Both the position numbers and the translations under genes were made by a program. This document shows positions 8,482-19,870 of a stretch of 55,285 nucleotides of DNA, in pieces (position 1 is the first letter of the stretch; each line of letters begins with the position of its first letter). Source of the stretch: Caldilineaceae bacterium (lineage in GTDB: Bacteria; Chloroflexota; Anaerolineae; Caldilineales; Caldilineaceae); assembly GCA_020845455.1 (NCBI GenBank), contig JADLFO010000125.1, forward strand, positions 1 through 55,285, given 5' to 3'. The notes under the pieces are model-generated. The model worked only from the letters and a program-made list of their open reading frames with translations. It had not been told where the DNA came from and made no database searches.

Positions 8482-8547
8482 GGGCGCAGCAACCGGCCAC
8501 TTCCCGCCCCACGCCGGGGCATGCCGGGTCCCGCCCTTGGAGCCATC

Positions 8548-10242
8548 ATGTCCACACCCACCGACCAAGACCTGTTCGAGCGGTGGCGCGCCGCACCTGC
8601 CCCGCTGCTGCCGCTGCTCCATGCCTTCCACGCCCGCGACGGCCATCTTTCCGACGCCGCCCTGACGGCCATTGCCGATACCCTGAGCATCCCGCGCGCC
8701 GACCTCTATGGCACGGTCACCTTCTATCATCACCTGCGGCGCAGCCCTGCCGAAGCCGCCGCCCCGCGCGTCTGCACCGGCCCCGTCTGCGCCCTGCATG
8801 GGGCCGAGGCGCTCTGTGCCGCGCTCGACGCCGTGCCGATGCCCTGCGCCGGGCGCTGTGACCAGCCTATCCCTGTGCTGCACCAAGATCAACTCCGGAT
8901 CGCAGCCGCTGGCGGCACGCGCGCTGCCCTGCCATTATCGCTATCATCACCGCTGCCGCCGCCCAACCCGGCGGGCAGCGCCGAATGCGTCTTCGCCCAT
9001 CTGCGCACGCCCGGCCGCGCCACGCTCGACGGCTACCGGCGCTCCGGCGGGTATCAAGGGCTGGCCCGCGCCCTAGCGATGTCCCCCGCCCAGGTCATCC
9101 AACACATCCGCGACGCCAAGCTGGCCGGGCGTGGCGGCGCGGGCTTCCCCACCGGCTTCAAATGGCAGGCTGTCGCCGACGCACCGGGCGCGCCCAAAGT
9201 CGTGGTCTGCAACGCCGACGAGGGCGAACCGGGCTGTTTCAAAGATCGCGCCCTGCTCGACCATGACCCCCATGCCATCGTCGAGGGCATGACCATCGCC
9301 GCCTACGCCACCGGCGCGACGCTCGGTTTTCTCTATCTGCGCTACGAGTACCCCGAAACATTCTTTACCTTGGCCCAGGCGCTAGACGACGCGCGCGCCG
9401 CCGGCTGCCTCGGCGACAACATCCTCGGCAGCGACCTGTGCTTCGACATCCATCTGCGCCGCGGTGCGGGCGCCTATATCTGCGGCGAGGAGACCGCGCT
9501 GCTCAACAGTCTGGAGGGCAAACACCCCTTCCCGCGCAACCGTCCGCCCTACCCCGTCACCCACGGCTTTAACAACTTGCCCACCGCAGTCAACAATGTC
9601 GAGACGCTGGCCGCGGTCGCGCCCATCCTGCGCCATGAGCCGGGTTGGTATCACGATCTGGGCCGCGGCGGCCACGCCGGAACCAAGATCATCAGCCTTT
9701 CCGGCGACATCGCGCGGCCCGGCAACTATGAAGCGCCGCTGGGGTTGCCCTTGCCTGAACTGCTCTACGGCTGGGCAGGCGGCCCGCTGCCGGGCCATAC
9801 GGTCCAGGCCGTGACTATGGCCGGGCTGTCAGGCGGCTTTCTGGCGGGAGATGACCTCAACGTCACGCTCGACGAGCCGGGCCTGCGCGCCAAAGGCACG
9901 TTTTTGGGCGCGGGCGGCATCATGGTCTTCGACGAGCGCCGCGACATGGTGCAGATTGCGGCCCAGGCCATGCGCTTCTTTGCGCATGAATCGTGCGGCA
10001 AATGCTTCCCCTGCCGCATCGGCACGCAGCGGCTGAGTGAACGGCTAGAGGGCGGCGGGCCGGACGCGCCCGACCTCTGGCTGGCCGAAGTTCAGGATGT
10101 GGGCCGCACCATGCAGGCTCTCAGCGCCTGCGGCCTAGGCACGGCGGCCCCTAACATCACCGCCGGCCTGCTGCGCTCCTTCCCGGATCAGGTCGCCCGC
10201 TATCTGGCGGCGCGCCAAGGAGAAACGACATGGACGCCTTGA
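8548..10242 (+). CDS. Formate dehydrogenase diaphorase subunit, NuoE-NuoF fusion
   Basis: The 564-residue protein passes electrons between formate dehydrogenase and NAD+. Residues 1-115 are a NuoE-like thioredoxin-fold domain with four [2Fe-2S] cysteines, C76, C81, C100 and C104 (CTGPVC and CAGRC). The rest is NuoF-like: the FMN/NADH site has GRGGAGFP, NADEGEPGCFKDR and GAYICGEETALLNSLEG, and the C-terminal [4Fe-4S] motif is SCGKCFPCR plus a later Cys in SACGLG. The same fusion is known in HoxF-type and soluble NAD-dependent formate dehydrogenases. I chose ATG 8548, preceded by TTGGAG, over the in-frame 8521. It overlaps the next gene by 13 nt. Confidence 0.88.
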   Translation: MSTPTDQDLFERWRAAPAPLLPLLHAFHARDGHLSDAALTAIADTLSIPRADLYGTVTFYHHLRRSPAEAAAPRVCTGPVCALHGAEALCAALDAVPMPCAGRCDQPIPVLHQDQLRIAAAGGTRAALPLSLSSPLPPPNPAGSAECVFAHLRTPGRATLDGYRRSGGYQGLARALAMSPAQVIQHIRDAKLAGRGGAGFPTGFKWQAVADAPGAPKVVVCNADEGEPGCFKDRALLDHDPHAIVEGMTIAAYATGATLGFLYLRYEYPETFFTLAQALDDARAAGCLGDNILGSDLCFDIHLRRGAGAYICGEETALLNSLEGKHPFPRNRPPYPVTHGFNNLPTAVNNVETLAAVAPILRHEPGWYHDLGRGGHAGTKIISLSGDIARPGNYEAPLGLPLPELLYGWAGGPLPGHTVQAVTMAGLSGGFLAGDDLNVTLDEPGLRAKGTFLGAGGIMVFDERRDMVQIAAQAMRFFAHESCGKCFPCRIGTQRLSERLEGGGPDAPDLWLAEVQDVGRTMQALSACGLGTAAPNITAGLLRSFPDQVARYLAARQGETTWTP

Positions 10243-11030
10243 CGCCCGACCCCGGCCCTAGTTCCGACGCCAATTTTGACGACGACCTGGTGATGACGCT
10301 GGACGGCGCAGTGGTACATTTTCACCCCGGCGAGACACTCTATGAGGTGGCGCGCCGCCACGGCAAAGTGATCCCCACGCTCTGCTATGACGCACGGCTG
10401 GCCCCTTTTGGTGCGTGCCGCCTGTGCGCCGTCGAAGTGCGCGGCGCGCGCGCTCCCGTCGCCGCCTGCACCACCCAAGCCGTGATCGACATGGTCGTCC
10501 ATACGCAGAGCGAAAACCTGGACCGCCACCGGCGCACGCTGCTAGAGATGGTCGTATCTGAAAACCCGCATCTCGCGGTCAGCCCGCTGCGCGGCTATTC
10601 GTCGCAGGAGCTATCGTTCTGGGTAGAGAACTATCAGGCCGACACGGGGCGCTTTGCCGGCGCACATTCCGGCCGCAGCCGTCTGGACGACCCCAACCCC
10701 TTTATCCTGCGCGACTATAATTTGTGCATTTCCTGCTACCGCTGTGTGCGCGTCTGCGCCGAGCAAGAGGGCGACTACGCCATCAGCGTCGCCCAGCGCG
10801 GCTTCCATACGCGGATCACGGTCGAGTTCGACGGGCTGCTGCGCGATTCGGCCTGCACCTTCTGCGGCCAGTGCGTCCAGACCTGCCCCACCGGCGCGCT
10901 GAGCGATAAAAAGGCGCTGCGCTTTGCAGAGGGGAAAGATTTACCGCAAAGAACGCAAAGGCCGGAGAGAGAAGAAAGAAAAAAGAAAGAAGGGCATCCG
11001 TATGGAGATTCAACTGGCGGCATTGGATAG
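10230..11030 (+). CDS. NuoG-N-terminal-like iron-sulfur subunit of formate dehydrogenase
   Basis: The 266-residue protein carries electrons between the Mo/W subunit and the diaphorase. A plant-type [2Fe-2S] domain is at about residues 20-100 (CYDARLAPFGACRLC, then AACTTQ). Two [4Fe-4S] motifs follow, CISCYRCVRVC and CTFCGQCVQTCP. The middle segment, which in NuoG and long FdhA proteins holds an HxxCxxC cluster, reads NPHLAVSPLRGYSS and has no cysteines, so that cluster appears to be absent. After SDKKALRFAEG the frame runs into a dispersed repeat (from 10943), giving a charged tail with DLPQRTQR. The last 29 nt overlap the start of fdhA. Many bacteria carry this domain fused to FdhA. Confidence 0.85.
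   Translation: MDALTPDPGPSSDANFDDDLVMTLDGAVVHFHPGETLYEVARRHGKVIPTLCYDARLAPFGACRLCAVEVRGARAPVAACTTQAVIDMVVHTQSENLDRHRRTLLEMVVSENPHLAVSPLRGYSSQELSFWVENYQADTGRFAGAHSGRSRLDDPNPFILRDYNLCISCYRCVRVCAEQEGDYAISVAQRGFHTRITVEFDGLLRDSACTFCGQCVQTCPTGALSDKKALRFAEGKDLPQRTQRPEREERKKKEGHPYGDSTGGIG
10943..10990. repeat. ACCGCAAAG-type dispersed repeat (half copy) in a gene 3' end
   Basis: ACCGCAAAGAACGCAAAGG begins at 10943, followed by a purine-rich GGAGAGAGAAGAAAG tail. It is read in frame as the extra C-terminus of the iron-sulfur subunit and also supplies the purine-rich ribosome site region of fdhA. No matching right arm (CTTTGCGGT) is found within 100 bp. Confidence 0.7.
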
Positions 11031-13095
11031 GGCTGCGCCGCTGCACGCCGCGGGCGTTCGCAAGACACGCTCGGTCTGCGCCTACTGCGGCGTGGGCTGC
11101 GCCGTGGACATCCTGACGCGCGGCGACCGCATTGTCGGCATCCAGCCCGCGCCGGACGGCCCCGCCAACGGCGGTGCGCTCTGTGTCAAGGGGCAGTTTG
11201 CCTTTGACTTCGTGCATCACCCCGACCGGCTGGCGCATCCGCTGGTGCGCCGCGGCGACGGCAAGCTGCACACCACCACCTGGGACGAAGCCCTCGACGT
11301 CGCCGCAGGCGGCTTCCGCCGCGCCCTAGCCGTACATGGACGGCACAGCATCTACGGCATCGCCTCCGGGCGCACGCCCAGCGAAGCCAACTATTTGATG
11401 CAGAAGTTCATCCGCGCCGGCTTTGGCACGCACAACATCGACAACTGCTCGCGTGCCTGACACGCCCCCACGGTTGCCGGTCTGGCAGCCAGCATTGGCC
11501 GGGGCGCGATGTCGAACCCGCTGGCCGACATGGAAAAACCCGATGTCTTTTTCTGCATCGGCACCAACATGACCGAATGTCACCCCGTCGCCGCCACGCG
11601 CCTCAAAAGGGCGCTGGCCCGGGGGGCCAAGCTGATCGTGGCCGACCCGCGGCGCATCCGGCTGGCGGAGATGGCCGACCTCTATTTGCCGCTGCGCGTC
11701 GGGTCGGATGTGGCGCTGCTGCTCGCCATGGCGCATGTCATCGCCCGCGCCGGGCTGATCGACCCGGATTTTATCGCGGCGCGCACCGTGGGTTTCGACG
11801 CCTTCCTAGAGCATATCCAGCCCTTCACCCCCGCCTGGGCCGAGCCGATCACCGGCGTGCCCGCGGCGGACATCGAAGCCGCGGCCCTGCTCTATGGCGC
11901 GGCGGACAAGGGCGCGATTTATTACACGCTGGGCATCACCGAGCACATCTGCGGCGTGGACAACGTGCAAAGCCTGTGCAACCTGGCGCTGATGACCGGC
12001 AACCTAGGCCGTGAAGGCACGGGCATCAACCCCCTGCGCGGTCAGAACAACATTCAAGGCGCAGGCGATGCCGGGGCCATCCCCAACAACTATGTGGGCT
12101 TCCAGGCCGTAGACAACCCGGCTCACCAGGCCAAGTTCGGGGCCGCCTACAGCCGCGCCATGGACCTGGCGCGCGGGCTGACCAAGGTGCAGGCCCTGGC
12201 CCACTGCGGCGACCAGATCCGCGCCATGCTGATCGACGGCGAAAATACGGTCGTCTCCGACGCCGACCGCCACCACTGCGAACAGGCGCTGCGCAGCTTG
12301 GATCACCTGGTGGTGATGGACATCTTCATGACCGAGACCGCCGAACTGGCCGATGCCGTCCTGCCCGCCACCGCTTGGGGCGAGACCGACGGCCATTTTA
12401 CCAACACCGAACGCCGCATCCAGCGTGTGCGCGCCGCCGTCCCCCCGCCGGGCGAAGCCAAACCGGACTGGTGGATCATCAGCCGCCTGGCCGACCGGCT
12501 CGGCATCCCCGGTTTTGAATACGAAACGCCCAAGGAGATCTTCGACGAGTTGTGCAGCCTGTCGCCCATCTACGCGGGCATTGACTGGGAGTTGGCCGAG
12601 TCGGGCCAGTACCAATGGCCGATCCCCTACCGCGGCCACCCCGGAACGCCGCGGCTGCACGAAGACGGGTTTACCAATGGCCGCGGTCGCTTCACCGTCG
12701 CAGGCTACCGCGACCCGGCGGAGGTGGTGGACGACGACTATCCGGTCTGGTTGACCACGGGCCGCCGGCTCGAAGCCTATCACACACGCACACAAACGGG
12801 CCGCGCCGCGGGCATCGACTATCTGCTCTCTGAGGAAACGTTGGAGGTACACCCCGACGATGTGGCGGCCTGGGGGCTGCTCGATGGCGGTTGGGCCACG
12901 CTGCGCAGCCGCCGCGGGGAGGTGCAGGTCAAGGTGCAGGCGACCACGCGCTCGCCGCGCGGCACGGTCTTCGCCAGCTTCAGCTTTAACGACGTGCCTA
13001 TCAACCGGCTCACCGGCTCCGGCTATGACCCGATCACGCATACCGCCGAACTCAAGGTCTGCCCCGTGCGCGTGGAGGCGATGCAGAGCAGGTGA
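11002..13095 (+). CDS. fdhA: Formate dehydrogenase catalytic subunit, selenoprotein (Sec at UGA 11458)
   Basis: The 697-residue molybdopterin oxidoreductase oxidises formate to CO2, or does the reverse. The N-terminal [4Fe-4S] motif is C26-x2-C29-x3-C33 with a fourth Cys at 61 (ALCVKG). At codon 153 an in-frame TGA (11458-11460) interrupts IDNCSRA-x-HAPTVAGLAAS. This is exactly where formate dehydrogenases have Sec or Cys followed by the conserved His, and homology continues without a break. A SECIS hairpin lies 11 nt downstream. ICGVDNVQSLCNLAL, GRGRFTV and the C-terminal dinucleotide-binding region (FNDVPINRLTG) are typical. Ordinary gene callers would report two genes (11002-11460 and 11509-13095). 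The start is ATG 11002, preceded by AAGAAGGG. Selenocysteine machinery genes are not in the window. Confidence 0.92.
11472..11490 (+). promoter_or_regulatory. Bacterial SECIS element of fdhA
   Basis: GGTTGCC (11472-11478) pairs with GGCAGCC (11484-11490), seven pairs including one G-U, around the loop GGTCT. The stem begins 11 nt after the UGA. From memory, E. coli fdhF has the same spacing and the same GGUCU loop that binds SelB. The element lies within coding sequence, as bacterial SECIS elements do. Confidence 0.9.
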
Positions 13096-13111
13096 CCGGC
13101 AAAGGAGACAG

Positions 13112-13552
13112 ATGGAGCCAAACAACCCTGTCGTGAAACTTTGCGCCGCGGGGATGGAGGCCGAAGGCGAGGGCCGTCTAGCCGACGCGGCCGCCCTGTT
13201 TATGCAGGCATGGGACACGGCGCAGGGCGATTACGAAGCCTGCATCGCCGCCCACTATGTGGCGCGCCGCCAGCCCACGCCAGAGCAAACCCTATACTGG
13301 AACCAGGTCGCGGTGGACCGGGCCGAGTGTGTCGCCGATGGCTCCGCCGCTTTCTTTTTTCCGTCGCTGTATCTAAATCTGGGGATGTCGCACGAAACAC
13401 TGGGCGACCGCAGCGCCGCGCGCTTCTGCTATGAACAGGCCCTGAAGTATATGGATGCGCTGCCGGAAGGTTCCTACAGCAGTTGGGTGCGCGCCGGCGT
13501 CGCCCGCGCCCTGGGGCGCACAGCCGGCCAACCGGCCCCAGACAAGGAGTGA
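13112..13552 (+). CDS. TPR-like helical protein of the formate dehydrogenase operon
   Basis: The 146-residue protein looks like two to three TPR-like helix pairs. KLCAAGMEAEGEGRLADAAA, then ALFMQAWDTAQGDYEACIAA and later PSLYLNLGMSHETLGDRSAA show the alternating small and large residues of such repeats. Similar small proteins are sometimes labelled rRNA adenine methyltransferase in databases, but I see no methyltransferase motif. It sits 16 nt after fdhA and ends 3 nt before the fdhD start codon, with a strong AAAGGAGAC ribosome site, so it is cotranscribed and may help assemble the enzyme. That role is an inference from position. Confidence 0.7.
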   Translation: MEPNNPVVKLCAAGMEAEGEGRLADAAALFMQAWDTAQGDYEACIAAHYVARRQPTPEQTLYWNQVAVDRAECVADGSAAFFFPSLYLNLGMSHETLGDRSAARFCYEQALKYMDALPEGSYSSWVRAGVARALGRTAGQPAPDKE

Positions 13553-13555
13553 ACT

Positions 13556-14446
13556 GTGCGCCGCGCCGCCCACGTCAAACAGCAGATCTGGCGTGTCGAG
13601 GGGGAGCAGGCGCGCCGCGCCGCCGACCGGCTGGCCATCGAAGAACCGCTGGAAATCCAACTGGCCGCCGGATCGGCCCGCCAGACGCTCGCCATCACCA
13701 TGCGCACGCCGGGCGACGACTATGACCTGGTGGCCGGTTTTCTCTACGCCGAAGGCATCATCACCGCCAAACACGACATCGCCCAGATGGTCTACTGCGT
13801 CGACGGGCAGCCCGACCACCAGCAGTACAACGCCCTGCGCGTCACCCTCCACGCCGCCGCGCTGCCCGACCTGCCTCAGCTCGACCGTTATTTCTTTACC
13901 AACAGTGCCTGCGGCGTCTGTGGCCGCGCCATGCTCGACGAGTTGGCGGCGCGGCCCCTCCCCCCGCTCACGCCCATGCCGCCCATCGCGCCCGCGGTGC
14001 TGGCCGGGCTGCCCGCGACCTTGCGCCAGGCGCAGCAGGTCTTTGACGCCACCGGCGGGCTGCACGCCGCCGCGCTCTTTGACCGTGAAGGAACGCTGCT
14101 GGCGCTGCGCGAGGATGTGGGCCGCCACAACGCGCTGGACAAGCTGATCGGCTGGGGGGTGCGTGAGCGCCGCCTGCCCTTTGGCGATCAGATCATCCTG
14201 GTCAGCGGGCGTGCCGGCTATGAACTGCTGCACAAATGCCGTGTGGCCGGCGCGTCGATCTTCTGCGCCGTCTCCGCGCCCAGCAGCCTCGCTGTCGACC
14301 TGGCGCAGCGCTTCGACATCACCCTGGTTGGCTTCCTGCGCGGCCCGCGCTTCAATATCTACACCCGCCCAGAGCGGATTCGGAAAGCGGAAGATCTACC
14401 GCAAAGGACGCAAAGAGCGCAAAAGTCAGAGGAAGAAAGGCAGTAA
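13556..14446 (+). CDS. fdhD: Formate dehydrogenase accessory sulfurtransferase FdhD
   Basis: The 296-residue protein transfers sulfur from a cysteine desulfurase to the molybdenum/tungsten cofactor of FdhA, which the enzyme needs for activity. The catalytic CxxC is in SACGVCGRAMLDEL. Other family blocks are EEPLEIQL near the start, DVGRHNALDKLIG and LVSGRAGYELLHK. The start is GTG 13556 after AAGGAGTGAACT. FdhD normally ends near FNIYTRPERI; here the frame continues into a dispersed palindromic repeat (from 14398) and gains a charged tail containing DLPQRTQR. It closes the fdh operon. Confidence 0.9.
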   Translation: MRRAAHVKQQIWRVEGEQARRAADRLAIEEPLEIQLAAGSARQTLAITMRTPGDDYDLVAGFLYAEGIITAKHDIAQMVYCVDGQPDHQQYNALRVTLHAAALPDLPQLDRYFFTNSACGVCGRAMLDELAARPLPPLTPMPPIAPAVLAGLPATLRQAQQVFDATGGLHAAALFDREGTLLALREDVGRHNALDKLIGWGVRERRLPFGDQIILVSGRAGYELLHKCRVAGASIFCAVSAPSSLAVDLAQRFDITLVGFLRGPRFNIYTRPERIRKAEDLPQRTQRAQKSEEERQ

Positions 14447-14481
14447 AACAGTTCTCCTCTGGCCTTTGCGACCTTTGCGGT
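14398..14481. repeat. Complete 84-bp palindromic dispersed repeat
   Basis: The left arm, ACCGCAAAGGACGCAAAG (14398-14415), matches the reverse complement of the right arm (14464-14481) with one mismatch. An inner stem pairs CAGAGGA with TCCTCTG. The element spans the last codons and stop of fdhD, and its right end touches the minus-strand stop codon of the next gene, so it lies exactly between two convergent genes and could also act as a hairpin terminator. Confidence 0.75.
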
Positions 14482-15242
14482 TACAATCCCGCCGTCGCCG
14501 TGGACGTATCCACGCCGTGCCGGGCCAGCCACGGCCCCAGCCCGGCCCAGGTCGCTTCGAGCGCCGCGGCCACGCGGTCTGGGTCGCGCAGGTCGCCGGC
14601 CATCACCAAACGGCACAGGCCGTCATAGCCTGCGGGCCGGTCGGACAGCGTCAACGACTCGGCCAGTATCGTCATGCCCGTGCGGTAGAGATGGCGCTGC
14701 ACCAGCCCCAGCATCAGCGCCGTGTGTTTTACGAAATTGCTCGCCAGCAGGGCTATCTCCGTCATCTCCCCGCGCGCCTGCATGTTGCGCAGTTTGCCGA
14801 TCCACTCATACAGTTCACCCACCGCCATCGCCGTCACCACCGCGTCGGCCATCGCCCTATCCGGCGACAGGGCAGCCTGTTTGAGATCTTCAAAAAAGGC
14901 CAGGTCGCCATAGAGCGGGCGACAGCGCGCAAACTGTCCCTGCGCCAGCGCCCAACCATCTTCCACCCGCCGCGCCTGCGTGCGCGCCACGTCCGGCCCA
15001 AAGACGTTGACCTCGGCCTTGCCCGCGCCATAGACCCACTCATAGTCGACATCCGTGCCGGGAATATCCACCACGCAGAACAATTCGATATCCGAATAGG
15101 GGCCATCCTCGCCGCGGCTTAGCGAGCCATACAGCCCAATCGCCAGCAGATCGTCGCCGTAGCGTTCATGCAGCGCGGCCACGATCCGATCCAGCGCCTT
15201 CATGCGCTCTAGCGTCGTCTGCGCCTCCGGCCCTTGCCACAT
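14481..15242 (-). CDS. ANT(4')-like aminoglycoside nucleotidyltransferase homologue
   Basis: The 253-residue protein matches kanamycin nucleotidyltransferase (KNTase) along its length; KNTase is also about 253 residues. The active-site block GLYGSLSRGEDGPYSDIE compares with the KNTase block around GVYGSLGRxxDGPYSDIE, with Mg ligands D51 and E53. E146 in ELYEWIGKLRN aligns with the KNTase catalytic base Glu145. Further shared blocks are QGQFARCRPLY and LSDRPAGYDGLCRLVMAGDL. KNTase adenylylates the 4'-hydroxyl of aminoglycosides. Whether this chromosomal relative does so or has another substrate is open. The start has AAGGAGG 8 nt upstream. No transposon flanks it. Confidence 0.8.
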   Translation of the reverse strand: MWQGPEAQTTLERMKALDRIVAALHERYGDDLLAIGLYGSLSRGEDGPYSDIELFCVVDIPGTDVDYEWVYGAGKAEVNVFGPDVARTQARRVEDGWALAQGQFARCRPLYGDLAFFEDLKQAALSPDRAMADAVVTAMAVGELYEWIGKLRNMQARGEMTEIALLASNFVKHTALMLGLVQRHLYRTGMTILAESLTLSDRPAGYDGLCRLVMAGDLRDPDRVAAALEATWAGLGPWLARHGVDTSTATAGL

Positions 15243-15271
15243 CGCGCCCCTCCTTATCGCTATCCGTACAG

Positions 15272-15961
15272 CTATTGATCCGGCGACTGCAACCGGTCTG
15301 GGGCCAGATAGATCAGCGGCAGGCTAACCAGGGTCACAGCATATTTGACCAGAAGATTGATGATGAAAATTTGCCAGACCACCGGCCAGGGCAGCATCCA
15401 GCCGAACGCGCCCACCGCAAAGATCAGATTGTCCACCGGCACGCTCAGGCTATTGCTCGCCAACACACGCAGCCATTGATACCGCGTGGTGACGCGCGTC
15501 ACCCACCAGTGATAGATCTCGGTGTCGAGCAGTTCGCTCACCAATTCCGCCACAATCGAAGCCAGCACGATGCGCCAGACCGGGGCCAAGATGGCGCTGA
15601 ACTCCGCGCCCAACCCCCACTGCGGGTCACTGGGCACGGTCGCGGCCCACATCAAATAGAGCGCCATAAACAAATTGATAACGCCCGCCGTCACAATCAG
15701 CACGCGCGCGTTCTGTTTGCCCAACGTCTTGTGAACCACGTCGCGCAGCGTAAAGGTGATGGGGTAGACAAACGTGCCCATGTCGACGGCCAGCCCCATC
15801 ACCACGCCGATCTTCAGGCTGGCGATATCGGCCAGCATCTGCGCGCCGATATAGGCAGCCACGACCACCAACGCCAGGGCGGAGATCGCAGCGGCGCTGG
15901 GAGCCAACATCGCAGCATGACGGGCGGAATCGCCGATTTTTGGAGCGGAATTCACACTCAC
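15272..15961 (-). CDS. Queuosine precursor transporter (YhhQ/VUT family)
   Basis: The 229-residue integral membrane protein has about six predicted helices. The family-defining block appears as DMGTFVYPITFTLRDVVHKTLGK, and FNDL-type C-terminal features are replaced by SVPVDNLIFAVGAFG and FIINLLVKYAVTLVSLPLIY, which fit ECF-like vitamin/7-cyano-7-deazaguanine uptake proteins. YhhQ imports queuosine precursors (preQ0/preQ1) for tRNA modification. The start is GTG 15961, with GGAG about 15 nt upstream; a second in-frame GTG is at 15955. I looked for a preQ1 riboswitch upstream and could not support one. Confidence 0.8.
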   Translation of the reverse strand: MSVNSAPKIGDSARHAAMLAPSAAAISALALVVVAAYIGAQMLADIASLKIGVVMGLAVDMGTFVYPITFTLRDVVHKTLGKQNARVLIVTAGVINLFMALYLMWAATVPSDPQWGLGAEFSAILAPVWRIVLASIVAELVSELLDTEIYHWWVTRVTTRYQWLRVLASNSLSVPVDNLIFAVGAFGWMLPWPVVWQIFIINLLVKYAVTLVSLPLIYLAPDRLQSPDQ

Positions 15962-16202
15962 GGTACAATGGTCTCCAAGCTGAACCGGGCCGCGGCTTTA
16001 CATGGGCCGCAGCTTGTAGGCAAATGCATGCGCCGGGCGCTCCCGTGTGCTGACAAATCGCGGCTGCGACGGCGCAGCCGATCTTGTTAGCGCACAGACG
16101 CGACGGCGCATCATTGTGCCTTGTGTTGAAGATAGAAATCAAATTTGTCCTGCCCACAGTGGGAATCTATGGCGAAGCCAGTGGAGAACGCGGCCAACTT
16201 CT

Positions 16203-19526
<3,324 letters not shown>

Positions 19527-19532
19527 CAAAAA

Positions 19533-19550
19533 GCGCCCCTTGCGGAGCGC
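19533..19550 (+). terminator. Hairpin after carB
   Basis: GCGCCCC and GGAGCGC (19533-19550) pair with one mismatch across TTGC, 7 nt after the carB stop. A-rich sequence precedes it and CTTATT follows, so it could end carB and the opposing 95-residue gene, but it is a modest terminator. Confidence 0.4.
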
Positions 19551-19582
19551 CTTATTGCGGTATATCCTTTGCCGACTACTAC

Positions 19583-19870
19583 CTACTGCTTTACCTGTAA
19601 CCTTTCGTGCAAGTACCACCACCAATGATCACGACCCGGTGGGTTGGGTCCAGGCAAAAAGTCGACAATTACGTCGGCGTGTGCGCGCAATTGTGCATCT
19701 AGACGATCAAGTGTCCGCTGCTCGCGGTCCGTGAGCGTCATATTCGCCAAAGTGTCACGCGTGAAAAGCACAAGCGAAACATCAAGCTCCAACTCATCTG
19801 GACTGTCGCTATCATCCAGATTCATAATTCGCTGTTCGTATATCTTTAGCGTCTGTTTTGCATCGCTCAT
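19583..19870 (-). CDS. Hypothetical protein, second gene of a low-GC pair
   Basis: This 95-residue acidic protein has no family I recognise. It contains YEQRIMNLDDSDSPDELELD, then VSLVLFTRDTL and LTDREQRTLDRLDAQLRAHA, so it seems mostly helical with an acidic linker. It overlaps the upstream gene by 4 nt (ATGA), implying translational coupling. GC is visibly lower than in the flanking carB and purD. The arrangement would fit an immunity or antitoxin partner for the upstream protein, but nothing in the sequence proves this. Its tail runs into CTACTACCTACTGC, related to short repeats seen elsewhere. Confidence 0.55.
   Translation of the reverse strand: MSDAKQTLKIYEQRIMNLDDSDSPDELELDVSLVLFTRDTLANMTLTDREQRTLDRLDAQLRAHADVIVDFLPGPNPPGRDHWWWYLHERLQVKQ

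Noticed and set aside
11458..11460. Reading the TGA as a nonsense mutation that makes fdhA a pseudogene
   Set aside because: The stop is at the exact Sec position, homology continues in the same frame, and a SECIS hairpin with correct spacing and loop follows.
15962..16060. Possible preQ1 riboswitch upstream of the queuosine precursor transporter
   Set aside because: The minus-strand leader contains GCACACGGGAGCG but not the A-rich pseudoknot tail or other preQ1 consensus parts.
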